DNA of 64,000 nt from Scopulibacillus darangshiensis (GCF_004341035.1 NZ_SLXK01000016.1:23250-87249); one strand, 5' to 3'; positions 26,847 through 36,674 are shown, counted from the first letter of the stretch. The notes: generated by a model not told the origin, from the sequence alone. Numbers and translations are program-made.

Positions 26847-27298
26847 GTGGATTATGTAAGTGAGCTAAGGAAATTAGTCGGTCATAAACCTTTAATACTA
26901 ACTGGTGCTGTGGTTTTGGCTTTAAACAAAAAGAATGAGTTGTTATTACAGCATAGAACAGATGGTGGATGGAGATTGCCTGGAGGTCTAATGGAATTAG
27001 GCGAAAGTTTGGAAGATACAGCACGAAGGGAGGTTAGAGAAGAGACAAATCTTGCCGTTGGAGAACTAAATTTTTAGGAGTATTTTCCGGCGAGGACTAT
27101 TACTTTAAAGTTTCTAATGGTGATGAATTATATTCCGTAACAGCTGTTTATATGACAAATGATATTAAAGGCAGTATTAAAATAGATAAAACCGAATCAT
27201 TTGATATTCAGTTCTTTAGCCTTGATAATTTGCCTGATGGTTTAACTGAAGAATATCGCAGTTACATAAATCCTTTTATTAATGAATTGGTTAAATAA
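26847..27298 (+). pseudogene. NUDIX hydrolase with one-base frameshift
   Basis: GTG 26847, after AAAGGGGA, begins MDYVSELRKLVGHKP-type sequence and contains the full NUDIX box (GGLMELGESLEDTARREVREE). The frame ends at 27077 after GELNF. Reading on one base differently gives LGVFSGEDYYFKVSNGDEL and a normal C-terminus to a stop at 27298. The break is in a run of five T (27071-27075), where one T seems missing. It is a pseudogene, a sequencing error, or slippage-controlled. Confidence 0.75.
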
Positions 27299-27543
27299 TG
27301 TTTTAGAACTCAACTAAACTGACAAGGGGTCAACATGGGTGGCGTCCCCATGTAGCCCGTCATGAAAAAATTGAGATGACATAGGTTTCCTCCTACCTTT
27401 GGGTTCCAAAAGAATATTCTATAACCTTTTTCCCAAATCATTTAGGTCTGCCGAATTTTGGAACCTTATTGTCTAACAAAAAATCTTTTCAAGATCCTAC
27501 TCTTTCCATCCATTTGACGAATGACAGCTTCCCCAATACATAT

Positions 27544-28170
27544 TCACTTTTTTCGGTGGTAAAATCTTCGGGCTTTTGCGCGGTTCCCGCAATCCGCCAT
27601 TGTACACCAACGACGGCTTTTGTTTCGGCTCGAATCGAAAAACAGCCACCCGCATGGATCTCCTTCACATAGCTTTACCCTGTTCAATTTTCCCGACAGT
27701 AAAAGATCGATTGCCGATTTCACAATCGGATGAAGCATACAGTTAAGTTGATCTTCACCCCTTTGAAATGTTAGGGCAAATTCGCCGTCTCTTGGAATAA
27801 TTTCTGCAAAGTAATTGGCCTTCGTAAAATATTTATTCAAAATGGCAAGGTCAAAAGTATCGGTTTTCTTGCCAGTTGCAATTGAGCGGAACAACCGAAA
27901 AATAGCTTCCCGTAACTCGATAGCCTCCTCTAGAGCCTTTTCAGCTTGATCTGAATGACGTCTTGCTTTCTCAAGTAATGCCTTTTCTTGAGAAGTGTTT
28001 AAAATTTCCGCGTGTCGACTCCAAGCCAACAATTTTTCGTAATTTATTAACCATTCATTCGGATTGTCTCCGTTATGCCAACCAGCAGTGTTGGCGAAAT
28101 CTAAACATAAGCGTTCCCCGATCAAAATCAAAGTTCCTGCATCTGTGTTCAATTTTGACAGTTTGATCAC
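27544..28170 (-). CDS. CGNR zinc finger / ABATE domain protein
   Basis: 208 residues. The N-terminal ABATE domain (GERLCLDFANTAGWHN) is followed by a C-terminal CGNR zinc finger with CEGDPCGWLFFDSSRNKSR and WCTMADCGNRAKARRF. Such proteins are treated as stress-related transcriptional regulators. ATG 28170 has an AAGGTG-type site upstream. It is transcribed away from the DinB-like gene, with a 280-base divergent region between. Targets unknown. Confidence 0.85.
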   Translation of the reverse strand: MIKLSKLNTDAGTLILIGERLCLDFANTAGWHNGDNPNEWLINYEKLLAWSRHAEILNTSQEKALLEKARRHSDQAEKALEEAIELREAIFRLFRSIATGKKTDTFDLAILNKYFTKANYFAEIIPRDGEFALTFQRGEDQLNCMLHPIVKSAIDLLLSGKLNRVKLCEGDPCGWLFFDSSRNKSRRWCTMADCGNRAKARRFYHRKK

Positions 28171-28311
28171 CTTCTTTTTATATAACCATTGTAGAGTATG
28201 TTGACAGTTATAATCAACCGCATTATAATATAACCATCAAAAATGCCATAGAAGGTTATACATTGCCGGGAACATTGTCCAAAACAATCAATTGAGTTTT
28301 GAAGGGAGCGG

Positions 28312-28371
28312 GTGAAAGTGAATATTAAAACTTATCCGTTGACACCAGAGCGTCTGATGGGAAAGGGGTGA
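28312..28371 (+). pseudogene. possible N-terminal remnant of a GNAT-like gene
   Basis: GTG 28312, preceded by AAGGGAG, encodes 19 residues (VKVNIKTYPLTPERLMGKG) and stops. The NIKTYPLTPER wording resembles N-termini of some GNAT acetyltransferase-like proteins. The rest is absent before the DinB-like gene. Weak call. Confidence 0.25.
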
Positions 28372-28448
28372 GAGTCAGCTTTTAATCAACCGGTCTGGTA
28401 TTAACAATTGACTGTTGTGTAAATGAATTATTTTTTGGAGGGGTTAGG

Positions 28449-28910
28449 ATGAATGAAACATTGAGAAATTCAGTTAAAACCATGGTAAAAGAAACATTTG
28501 AAGGACCGCCTCGTGAAGGAGGTATGTTCACAGAGTCACGGCCAAACAGCGGACTTTTTGGGACTCTTGATCAGTTAACCGCAAATGACGCTTCAATTGC
28601 GGTTAATGGGACGACGGTTGCGGCTCATGCTGATCATACCCGCTTTTATTTATGGGGAACGAATGCCATCCTGAAAGTCGGCAAGCAGCCAGAAATGGAT
28701 TGGGGGGGAAGTTGGAAAATTAATTTAGTGGATGAAAAGGGATGGAATCGAATTCGGGAAGAATTACGACATGAATACTTAACATTTTTAGAAACACTCG
28801 ATGTTATTGAATGGAATGAACCACTTACAAAAGAGGTATTAGGTTCTTTGGCTCATTCGGCATATCATCTTGGAGCAATTCGGCAAATGTTAAAAGTGAT
28901 CAAGAAGTAG
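28449..28910 (+). CDS. DinB-like four-helix protein
   Basis: 153 residues. It shows the DinB/YfiT superfamily pattern: a first metal-binding His region (AAHADHTRFYLWG) and a second near the C-terminus (LAHSAYHLGAIRQML). These proteins are four-helix bundles often acting as thiol-dependent metalloenzymes; the reaction here is unknown. ATG 28449 follows GGAGGGG. It is followed by a strong terminator. Confidence 0.78.
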   Translation: MNETLRNSVKTMVKETFEGPPREGGMFTESRPNSGLFGTLDQLTANDASIAVNGTTVAAHADHTRFYLWGTNAILKVGKQPEMDWGGSWKINLVDEKGWNRIREELRHEYLTFLETLDVIEWNEPLTKEVLGSLAHSAYHLGAIRQMLKVIKK

Positions 28911-28981
28911 CTTTAAAATAAGTTTGATCATTTCATTAATGTTACTTGGATATCGCTAAGCTTGCCTTTTATAGTAAATAA

Positions 28982-29025
28982 AAAGAATCCATTTTGATCA
29001 ACCCTTTTCAAAATGGATTCTTTAG
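28982..29025 (+). terminator. strong terminator, may serve both strands
   Basis: A 16-bp near-perfect stem AAAGAATCCATTTTGA/TCAAAATGGATTCTTT. It ends the DinB-like unit; XerS on the other strand ends about 150 bases further on. Confidence 0.85.
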
Positions 29026-29171
29026 AAAGGGAAGACGATAATAAGCAACCGGCAGTTAACTTATAAAAAAAAGCTAGTTGACATAATATATATTATAGGA
29101 ATCAGTTAATAAACATAAAAATCCCGATTTTTTAGGTTTTATAAGTGCAAACAACGCCCAAACAACATGAT

Positions 29172-30263
29172 TTACTTTTCATGTGTTTGAGCATCTTTTT
29201 TAAACCCGTCCATTTTATCAATGGCTTTTTTCATTTCAATATTCGTCATATGTGTATAAATCATCGTCGTTTGCACTGATTCGTGGCCAAGATGTTTTTT
29301 TAGCTTTGGAATGTCATTGTTTTCCATATGATAACGGGTGGCAAATGAATGTCTTAATTTATGCACAGATAATGCCGGTTTACCAAAAGCAACAGCATAT
29401 TTTTCAACGATTTTTTCAATAGCTCGATTTGAGAGTCGTCGTGAAGCTTTTTTAGGGCCAATTGAGGTTGACACAAATAATGCTTTTTCTTTTTTACTGA
29501 GCTGGTAGCGCGTTTCACGGATCTCCAGATAATCTTTCAAATCAATCATAGCTTGCTCACTGAAATACACATACTGTTCTTTGCCGCCTTTTCGAGTAAC
29601 GCGGACACTATGTTTTTTAAAATCAATATCATCAAGACTCAAACCGGCTAATTCAGATAAGCGCAGCCCTGATCCCAGTATAAGCGAAACCATAGCTGTA
29701 TCCCGTTCCCGGTTTTTTAAATGAAAATTGTAAACTCTGATGTTTTGTTTGTGTTTTTCGCCGTAATCCGAGGCAATAAACTGTCTAAATTGCTCATATT
29801 CATCACCGTGTAGAATCTTGCCTTCAATGCGGTTTGCTATCGTTTCCTGATCATCTTTAACGACGTTGAAATCAATTTTCGCCATGACATTTCGATAAAT
29901 ATACGGTTCAAAGGTTTCAGTTTCAGCGATATTTTGCAGATAATGAAAAAGTGATTTTAATGATGAAATTTTACGATTAACAGTTTGTTTGCTGTTGCCC
30001 AACTGTAATTCCAAATGTGATAAAAAGCTTTCCATATCCTTTATTGATAAGGATTCCAGTGTTTTTAAAGTTAATTCCTGACGTTTTCCTATATGCATAC
30101 TTTCCGCAAGCAGCCAATCAATAAAAATAATATAATCATGACAATAATTTAATAGCGTTGATGCAGCCATTTTGCGTCTCTTATGATCAATGAACTCCCC
30201 CATATACCAAGGAAGCTCCCCCGCCTTAATCGTTAAACGCTCATAATATGTATTGTTAGCCAA
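29172..30263 (-). CDS. xerS: tyrosine recombinase, XerS-like
   Basis: About 363 residues. The N-terminal SAM-like core-binding domain runs to roughly residue 150, followed by the catalytic domain with Arg in LGSGLRLSEL, Lys in VTRKGGKEQ, the HKLRHSFATRYH box, His in LKKHLGHESVQTT and nucleophile Tyr in MIYTHMT. The size, larger than XerC/D, and wording fit XerS, the single-recombinase dimer-resolution enzyme of streptococci that is also found in Bacillales. TTG 30263 is six bases after GGGGTG; GTG 30272 is the alternative. Inverted repeats lie just upstream. Confidence 0.85.
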   Translation of the reverse strand: MANNTYYERLTIKAGELPWYMGEFIDHKRRKMAASTLLNYCHDYIIFIDWLLAESMHIGKRQELTLKTLESLSIKDMESFLSHLELQLGNSKQTVNRKISSLKSLFHYLQNIAETETFEPYIYRNVMAKIDFNVVKDDQETIANRIEGKILHGDEYEQFRQFIASDYGEKHKQNIRVYNFHLKNRERDTAMVSLILGSGLRLSELAGLSLDDIDFKKHSVRVTRKGGKEQYVYFSEQAMIDLKDYLEIRETRYQLSKKEKALFVSTSIGPKKASRRLSNRAIEKIVEKYAVAFGKPALSVHKLRHSFATRYHMENNDIPKLKKHLGHESVQTTMIYTHMTNIEMKKAIDKMDGFKKDAQTHEK

Positions 30264-30296
30264 AAGAATCACCCCAGGCTATTATAACATTTAAAA

Positions 30297-30383
30297 TAAT
30301 TACGTAAAATTATTTTTTGACGTAATTAGTAAGTTGATGGAAAAATGAATTATCACAATATTACGAATAACCTAATTGTGATA
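30297..30383. other. paired inverted repeats upstream of xerS
   Basis: Two AT-rich inverted repeats: TAATTACGT/ACGTAATTA at 30297-30305 and 30320-30328 (14-base spacer), and TATCACAAT/ATTGTGATA at 30351-30359 and 30375-30383 (15-base spacer). A TTACG word recurs between them. They could be recombinase binding sites or regulatory operators. Confidence 0.45.
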
Positions 30384-30385
30384 TG

Positions 30386-30640
30386 TTACGTAGTCTTGAA
30401 ATAAATAACAATTGCAATAATCGCAAGAAAAAATGTCACAGCATAAATGATAGTCAAAACGGCTAGATTTCTTTTGTGATTTTTAAAATGACCGGCTTTT
30501 AATAATTCTTCTTGCTCCTCTTCCCCTTCGATTCCTTCGAGCTTCTTGATCGTGCCGTTAACTTCCTTACCCACAAAAAGTGTGCCAAATAAGGAGATCA
30601 GGACAATAATAATAACCATAACGGATAAGAAAATATACAT
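30386..30640 (-). CDS. small membrane protein, 84 residues
   Basis: Two transmembrane helices (residues about 2-22 and 60-82) flank a charged, Glu-rich loop (IEGEEEQEELLKAG). ATG 30640 follows AAAGGAGGGTG. No named family is recognised. It is read toward xerS but separated from it by the inverted repeats. Confidence 0.7.
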   Translation of the reverse strand: MYIFLSVMVIIIVLISLFGTLFVGKEVNGTIKKLEGIEGEEEQEELLKAGHFKNHKRNLAVLTIIYAVTFFLAIIAIVIYFKTT

Positions 30641-30737
30641 CCATCACCCTCCTTTCGCTGCCTTTTTATATTTCAGTATATAGACGTATTTTCGAAAAAG
30701 TCAAACCATTAAAGTCAAATCATTTAAAGTTGCGTAG

Positions 30738-30897
30738 ACAATTTAAAACGAGGCTCGGACAGAAGTTTTTACTAATAGAAAAATCCGAACTCATACAGAC
30801 GCCATATCTGAATAGTTCGGATTTTTATTTATACATAAGAAACAACGAAGCGTTCCGTCAAAATACTTCACTTTCCACGGGCACGGCTTCGTTTCTT
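30738..30897. repeat. intergenic repeat-like block with terminator hairpin
   Basis: GAGGCTCGGACAGAAG is followed by a perfect 13-bp hairpin AAAAATCCGAACT/AGTTCGGATTTTT (30779-30826). A second inverted repeat (GAAAC-AACGAAGC against GGCTTCGTTTC, about 30838-30897) encloses TTTCCACGGGCACGGCTTCG. This wording resembles dispersed intergenic repeats of Bacillales, from memory. The first hairpin can end transcription from either side. Confidence 0.5.
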
Positions 30898-30904
30898 TCA
30901 TAAA

Positions 30905-31315
30905 TTAAGCTTTGGTATAGTTCAAATCCCAAGTAATACCGAATTTGTCTTGTACTTTAGCATATTTCGCACCCCAGAACGTATCCTGCAGCTCCATATG
31001 TACAGAACCTTGTTGACTTAATGCATCATACAATGCTTGAATTTCTTCCTCATTTTCCAATTCAAGCGCGAGTGAAATATTATTGCCAAATTGAACAGGT
31101 TTGCCTGGAAAAGTATCGGATACCATAACTAAAAAATCACCTTTTTTAAAACGGCCGTGAATAATTTTTTCAGCCGCTTCCGGCGGTGTCGGGAAATCCG
31201 CCTCACCGTAGGTTTGGACATCGGAAATTTCCCCATCGAAGACGTCCTTGTAATACTCCAGTGCATCTCTCGCATTGCCGTCAAATATTAAATAGGGTGT
31301 AGCTTGATTTTTCAA
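30905..31315 (-). CDS. VOC-family protein (PhnB/YjdN-like)
   Basis: About 136 residues, glyoxalase/bleomycin-resistance superfamily. TPYLIFDGNARDALEYYKDVF at the start and FGITWDLNY at the end are the wording of the PhnB-like subgroup. The longer frame begins GTG 31324 but that overlaps the AAGGAG site; TTG 31315 has eight-base spacing and the normal family N-terminus. Single gene, downstream of mtlD. Substrate unknown. Confidence 0.8.
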   Translation of the reverse strand: MKNQATPYLIFDGNARDALEYYKDVFDGEISDVQTYGEADFPTPPEAAEKIIHGRFKKGDFLVMVSDTFPGKPVQFGNNISLALELENEEEIQALYDALSQQGSVHMELQDTFWGAKYAKVQDKFGITWDLNYTKA

Positions 31316-31379
31316 GTGAACCACTCCTTAAATTTAATATAATTACAATATCTCACAGTCTTGGTAAAAACGCCAGATA

Positions 31380-32522
31380 TTATTTGATTTTGAACGCTTC
31401 ATAACTTCGGACAATGTCATTTATTATATTGTTATCATCAAGCCCACAAATGCTTTTCAATACGTAAGGAACGTTATTCTCACGGATCATACGTTGCAGT
31501 TCGACCGCTTCCGGGTCCTCCTCAGCATCAAACAACAAACATGCTGCAATGGCTTTGGCAAGATTTTGATACGGCAGCTCTAATTTTCTCGCCTCTGTCA
31601 CCGGTTTAATCAGCCGATCTTCAGGTCCAAGCTTTCGAATAGGCGAACGGCCAACACGAGTGACGCTGTCATTTAATTGTTTATTTCGGAAACGCTCTAA
31701 AATTTTTTCAATGTATATTTCATGTTCAGACGGATCCAACTGATAGCGTTTGACAAGATAGGCACCTGTTTCTTCAACAGTCGCCTTAACTTTATCGTAG
31801 ACGGCTGGATCATTTAGTGCCTCATCAATGGTTGTTTTGCCTGCCAAGTAACCGAAATAGGCCGTTGCGGCATGGCCCGTATTCACCGTAAATAATTTAC
31901 GTTCAATAAAGGGTGCCAGGTCTGGCACTGTCGTCATTCCCTTAACAAAAGGTATACTTCCTGTTGCCTCAACAATCCACTCATGATAAGGCTCAACCAG
32001 AACATCCAAAGAATCATGTGTGTCTTGAATGGGAACTATCCGATCTACAGCTGAGTTGGAGAAAAAGACGCGCCCTTGCAATTTTGCTTTGGTTTCTTTA
32101 TTGAGGGCGGTTAAAATATATTCTTTAAGTCTATCGGTCGCTGAAATTTGATTTTCACAAGCAATAACATACACTTTATCATCAGTTTCCTTAACCCTTT
32201 TTGCCAGACCTTTCGCAATCAAAGGGGCGATCCGTGGTAAAATATTTGGGCCAATGGCGGTCGTGATAAAGGTCGCCGTTTCAATAGTACTAACCACTTG
32301 ATCCTCTTGGGTCATATTATTTAAGCCTGAGACATTATTGATTTCGAATACCTCTTGAGGCTGGGACGCCGTTTTGACGTTGTAGCTCCCCTGTTCATTT
32401 AATTTTGTGATGATATCATCAGCTATATCGACAAATGTCACATGGTAACCGGATTGTGAAAATAACGCTCCAATAAATCCGCGGCCAATATTTCCCGCTC
32501 CGAAGTGAACAACGTTTTTCAT
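31380..32522 (-). CDS. mtlD: mannitol-1-phosphate 5-dehydrogenase
   Basis: Oxidises mannitol-1-phosphate to fructose-6-phosphate with NAD. 380 residues. The N-terminal HFGAGNIGRGFIGAL is the dinucleotide-binding loop; FTVNTGHAATAYFGYLAGK includes the conserved catalytic region. It lies 7 bases after mtlR and is the last gene of the mannitol operon; GTTATG-type ribosome region is within the mtlR end. Cytoplasmic. Confidence 0.94.
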   Translation of the reverse strand: MKNVVHFGAGNIGRGFIGALFSQSGYHVTFVDIADDIITKLNEQGSYNVKTASQPQEVFEINNVSGLNNMTQEDQVVSTIETATFITTAIGPNILPRIAPLIAKGLAKRVKETDDKVYVIACENQISATDRLKEYILTALNKETKAKLQGRVFFSNSAVDRIVPIQDTHDSLDVLVEPYHEWIVEATGSIPFVKGMTTVPDLAPFIERKLFTVNTGHAATAYFGYLAGKTTIDEALNDPAVYDKVKATVEETGAYLVKRYQLDPSEHEIYIEKILERFRNKQLNDSVTRVGRSPIRKLGPEDRLIKPVTEARKLELPYQNLAKAIAACLLFDAEEDPEAVELQRMIRENNVPYVLKSICGLDDNNIINDIVRSYEAFKIK

Positions 32523-32529
32523 GATAAAC

Positions 32530-34632
32530 TCATTCCTTTTTGAATTTATTTTGAAGAAAGTTAAAAAACGCTTCTTCTAATTTTTTTCTGATCATTTTTT
32601 CATTTGCGGAAGAAAAAATCATCAGCGTTTCATCGTCTTCTACAATAATCGTACTGATTAAACTTACAATCTCAAGCTGGATAGGGTTCAAATATTCGGG
32701 AGCAAGAATAAGGAGCATATTTCTTACTTCCATCTGCTCGCCATCCATCCCTTTCAGCATGTACGGTTTCTCCAAATGAGCAATATGGAAAAGCATGTCT
32801 TTCACCGCTTTATGCCGGCAATGAAAAAGTGCCATGCTTGTGCCGGGAATCCCGAGTCCCCCTTGTGCTTCTCGCGCAAGCAGTTGCATGACGACAGTTT
32901 CTGCATCTGTGACTAAGCCCCAATTGAAACAAATGCTCACCATCGATGTGAGCAATGATCTATAATCTTCACCATTTCTAGTGTGGTATACATGTAAATG
33001 ATCCAATACGGATCTGATGCTCGACTGGACATCATCTACATCATCCATAAATTGTTCCAATGGCATCACGTTGACCGGATATGCGGTGAGTTTGTTTGTC
33101 ATGCCGTTATTTATCTTGAAGTGCCCTTTTCTTGTCAGATCACGAAGGTTGGTCCCTAAATAATCGTGAATCGCTTCGATATCTTTCTCACTCAACAACG
33201 GATTAACATACACATAGTCAATATTTGCAAAAGGCAGTCTGACTGTTGAAATAACGATATCGTAACTTTCCATATTCAATTTTTGCATTTCCTTTATTGA
33301 GGAAATGTCGATTGATTTAATTTCTCCCACTTCTTTTTTGATCCTGCTTGCCAGCATTTTGGACGCACCGATACCAGTGGGACAAACCACAAGAGCCTTG
33401 ATACTGATATCTTCTTTCCGTAATTCCAATGCCGAGCCAAAATGGAGAACAATATAGGCAATTTCATCATCTGGAAAAGAAATATCTTTGAATTCCTTCT
33501 CAAGACTGTTGCTTACAGCCATGAAAAGAACAGGATAGCTTTTCTTTATTTCTTCAGTGAGGGGATTGTACGATCCCAACTTTTGTCTAATTCGAAATAT
33601 AGAAGGTTCCATGTGGGCTATTAAACCCTGAAAGAGTGAAAAATCGGATGTTAAATCAACATTTAATTGCAGGGAAACATGTTGAATCACCCTCTTTAAC
33701 GCCCTTCCGGTTATGACACTGTCGTAGTACGCTTCTTCGGCCCGCTGTAATTTCGATCCCTTTAAATACAAGGCTAAGAAACCAATATCCGGCTTTTCCA
33801 TAGCGATATTAAGTTTTTCTGAGAAATCAGCGGCCATTTCCTCAACGAGCCGGTAATTGCCGGTGTCCACTAAATAATCAAGCGCCACTTCATCCGGTAA
33901 TAAGGAAAAGCCTTTTTCAATTCTTTGCAGAGAAATGCAGACTTGGACCAAAAAGCCAACATAATCACTGTCAGCCAAATTAGAATGAGCGGACACGATT
34001 TTCGCATTGACCACCTTATCAATGACCTGCAAATACCGCTGCTTAAAATAAGATAAGATGAGATCATCAGATGGCATGGCATCGTCCGAAAAAAGAAAGA
34101 GATTTTCGATCAGCTCTTCGTTAAAATACATGAGAAAATAGCTTCCCAGCGCCTTTCTTTTAGCACTTTCCGGAGCAATGATCTCAACACCGACGCCTCT
34201 TTTCCTTAATAACTGAACAGCAAAGTTATTAAGCCAGTCCGTTAAATCATCCAGATACGTCCCTAATGTTGTAACAGAAACGTTCAATTCATGGGCTAAG
34301 GCAATTAATTTTACGGGCTCTTCCTCATCCAACAGTCTGATTAAAAGCAGAAGTTTACGCTGCTCTATTGAAATATCCGTCGGCTTGATCTTAACCAAAT
34401 GTTGAATCAAACGGAAAATATCCCCGTCCGAACCGGTAATAACTAAACCGTTATCTTCTGATTTATTAAGCTGCAGGTCAAACCCATCCAATATTTTCTC
34501 TGCATTTTTCAAATCCCGATGAATGGTCCTGACACTGACATGGAGAAAAGTTGCGATAGACAAAGGTGTGTGTTTGCCGCTCGTCTTAATAACTAATTCC
34601 AATATCGCTTTTTCTCTTCCGGTAATATACAT
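32530..34632 (-). CDS. mtlR: mannitol operon activator MtlR
   Basis: About 700 residues with the usual order: N-terminal HTH domains (REKAILELVI, SVRTIHRDLKNAE), two PRD domains with phosphorylatable histidines, an EIIB-like domain with Cys in VVCPTGIGASKML, and a C-terminal EIIA-like domain. PTS phosphorylation would tune its activity. The open frame runs 22 codons further upstream, but MYITGREK at 34632 matches the family start. It sits between mtlA and mtlD and probably activates the promoter upstream of mtlA. Confidence 0.9.
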   Translation of the reverse strand: MYITGREKAILELVIKTSGKHTPLSIATFLHVSVRTIHRDLKNAEKILDGFDLQLNKSEDNGLVITGSDGDIFRLIQHLVKIKPTDISIEQRKLLLLIRLLDEEEPVKLIALAHELNVSVTTLGTYLDDLTDWLNNFAVQLLRKRGVGVEIIAPESAKRKALGSYFLMYFNEELIENLFLFSDDAMPSDDLILSYFKQRYLQVIDKVVNAKIVSAHSNLADSDYVGFLVQVCISLQRIEKGFSLLPDEVALDYLVDTGNYRLVEEMAADFSEKLNIAMEKPDIGFLALYLKGSKLQRAEEAYYDSVITGRALKRVIQHVSLQLNVDLTSDFSLFQGLIAHMEPSIFRIRQKLGSYNPLTEEIKKSYPVLFMAVSNSLEKEFKDISFPDDEIAYIVLHFGSALELRKEDISIKALVVCPTGIGASKMLASRIKKEVGEIKSIDISSIKEMQKLNMESYDIVISTVRLPFANIDYVYVNPLLSEKDIEAIHDYLGTNLRDLTRKGHFKINNGMTNKLTAYPVNVMPLEQFMDDVDDVQSSIRSVLDHLHVYHTRNGEDYRSLLTSMVSICFNWGLVTDAETVVMQLLAREAQGGLGIPGTSMALFHCRHKAVKDMLFHIAHLEKPYMLKGMDGEQMEVRNMLLILAPEYLNPIQLEIVSLISTIIVEDDETLMIFSSANEKMIRKKLEEAFFNFLQNKFKKE

Positions 34633-34742
34633 AACATCAGCCCATTTCATTGGAAGTCGCGTAAAACAGTACCCTCTGAAGACCAATTGATGCAACAAAT
34701 ATAAAGAAGCAGAAAGATGTTGTCACATCTTCCTACCCACAT

Positions 34743-36674
34743 TCATTTAGTAAAGGATGTTCCCATCGCGTCCATTAGTTCTTCAACAGTACTTGCCGTC
34801 GCCATTTTCTCTACATTCTCCATATCTGAGCATGTGACGGCAATAGCGGAGAGCATATCCAGATGAGTGCCGTCTTTACCTGCAATACCAAACAATAAAC
34901 GGACCTTTTGACCATCAAAATCTACGCCATCGGGAATTTGTATAATCGTGACGCCAGATTTGAGAACCTCTTTTTTCGCCTCTTCTGTTCCATGCGGAAT
35001 GGCAACGTCATTACCCATGTATGTTGACGTCAACTCATCCCTGTCAATCATCGCTGCAATATATGATGCATTGACATAACCGCCGTCTGCTAGTACTTGT
35101 CCGGCAAATCGGATCGCATCTTCTTTATTGGTGAATGTCTTATTTAAGAAGACATTTTTTCTAGGCAAAATGCTGCTTTCAGCTTCATCTTCAGTTTCAA
35201 GCTGCTCACCGTTTGGCAGTTCTTCTGAATTCGATTTCTCTGTCGTTGTTCTTCCGTTCTCTAACTGATCAACAAGTTCATCATATTTCGGACTGGCTAG
35301 AAAATTATCAACGGAAATATGATAAGCATGAGGGACTTGGTTTTTTGCTCTTGGTGTCAATTCTTCTTGTGTCACGACAACCTGAGCATCATTCGGAAGT
35401 GAACTAATTGCTGTATTCGTGACTTTAACATCCAGGCTAGCTTCTTTCATTTTCTTTCTTAAGATCGAAGCACCCATGGCACTTGATCCCATGCCGGCGT
35501 CACAGGCAAAAATAATATGGTTGACTGTATCAGACTCAAGTTCTTTGTCATTTTGATCTTGTTCAAGCATACTGGCAACGCTGCTTTTCTTTCCTTTCAT
35601 TTCTTGCATTTTTTTCGATGCTTCTTCCAAATTCTCTTCTTTTTGCTTTCCTGTTTTTAAAACAAATGTGGAAACAGCAAACGAAACGATGGCAGCTGCC
35701 AAGACACCGCAAATATTTGCAAGATACGCGCCTGCACTTCGGGGTGTTTCAGCCAAAACAGCAATAATGCTTCCTGGAGATGCCGGTGCAATCAAGCCTC
35801 CATTAAGGACAACAAATGTGAAGACACCGCTGATTCCCCCCAATATTACTGCCACAAATAGGAGCGGGCGCATTAAAATATATGGGAAATAGATTTCATG
35901 GATGCCGCCAAAGAATTGAATGATTGCCGCACCTGGTGCTGATTGCTTGGCCGCTCCTTTTCCAAAGAAGGTGTATGCAAGCAGCACACCGATACCCGGG
36001 CCGGGATTAGCCTCAAGTAAGAATAGAACCGATTTCCCATGATCCCTCACTTGCTCAAGACCGATCGGTGATAACACCCCGTGGTTGATCGCATTATTTA
36101 AAAAGAGGACTTTGGCTGGTTCAATAAATACACTAGTCAGCGGCAGAATGCCTGTATGAACCATCCATTCAACGCCAACAACTAACCATCCAGTAAAGAT
36201 ACTTACTGCAGGGCCCACTGCTAAGAAGGAAATGATGGCTAAAATTCCGCCGAGAATACCTGCTGAGAAGTTATTGATCAGCATTTCAAAACCGGCTCTT
36301 ACCTTACCTTCGATCAATGAATCAAATTTTTTGATCACATAACCGCCTAAAGGCCCCATAATCATTGCCCCAAGAAACATCGGAATATCAGAGCCGATAA
36401 TGACGCCCATCGTCGCAATTGCCCCTACTACACCGCCGCGATGATCATGTATTAATTTACCTCCAGTATACCCAATTAGTAACGGGAGTAAGTATTTTAC
36501 AGTCGGGTCAACAAGTGCCGCTAGTTTTTCATTAGGGATCCATCCGGTCGGAATAAATAAGGCTGTGATAAGTCCCCAAGCAATGAACGCCCCGATGTTC
36601 GGCAATACCATCGAGCTCAAAAAGTTGCCGAACTTTTGCACGCCGACCTTAATGCTTTTATTATTTTGGTCCAT
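34743..36674 (-). CDS. mtlA: PTS mannitol transporter EIICBA
   Basis: 643 residues with all three domains. The membrane EIIC (about 1-340) begins GNFLSSMVLPNIGAFIAWG. EIIB (about 385-475) has the phospho-Cys in CDAGMGSSAMG, and EIIA (about 500-643) has the phospho-His in VAIPHGTEEAKK. It imports mannitol and phosphorylates it. ATG 36674 follows AAAGGAAG. First gene of mtlA-mtlR-mtlD. Confidence 0.95.
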   Translation of the reverse strand: MDQNNKSIKVGVQKFGNFLSSMVLPNIGAFIAWGLITALFIPTGWIPNEKLAALVDPTVKYLLPLLIGYTGGKLIHDHRGGVVGAIATMGVIIGSDIPMFLGAMIMGPLGGYVIKKFDSLIEGKVRAGFEMLINNFSAGILGGILAIISFLAVGPAVSIFTGWLVVGVEWMVHTGILPLTSVFIEPAKVLFLNNAINHGVLSPIGLEQVRDHGKSVLFLLEANPGPGIGVLLAYTFFGKGAAKQSAPGAAIIQFFGGIHEIYFPYILMRPLLFVAVILGGISGVFTFVVLNGGLIAPASPGSIIAVLAETPRSAGAYLANICGVLAAAIVSFAVSTFVLKTGKQKEENLEEASKKMQEMKGKKSSVASMLEQDQNDKELESDTVNHIIFACDAGMGSSAMGASILRKKMKEASLDVKVTNTAISSLPNDAQVVVTQEELTPRAKNQVPHAYHISVDNFLASPKYDELVDQLENGRTTTEKSNSEELPNGEQLETEDEAESSILPRKNVFLNKTFTNKEDAIRFAGQVLADGGYVNASYIAAMIDRDELTSTYMGNDVAIPHGTEEAKKEVLKSGVTIIQIPDGVDFDGQKVRLLFGIAGKDGTHLDMLSAIAVTCSDMENVEKMATASTVEELMDAMGTSFTK

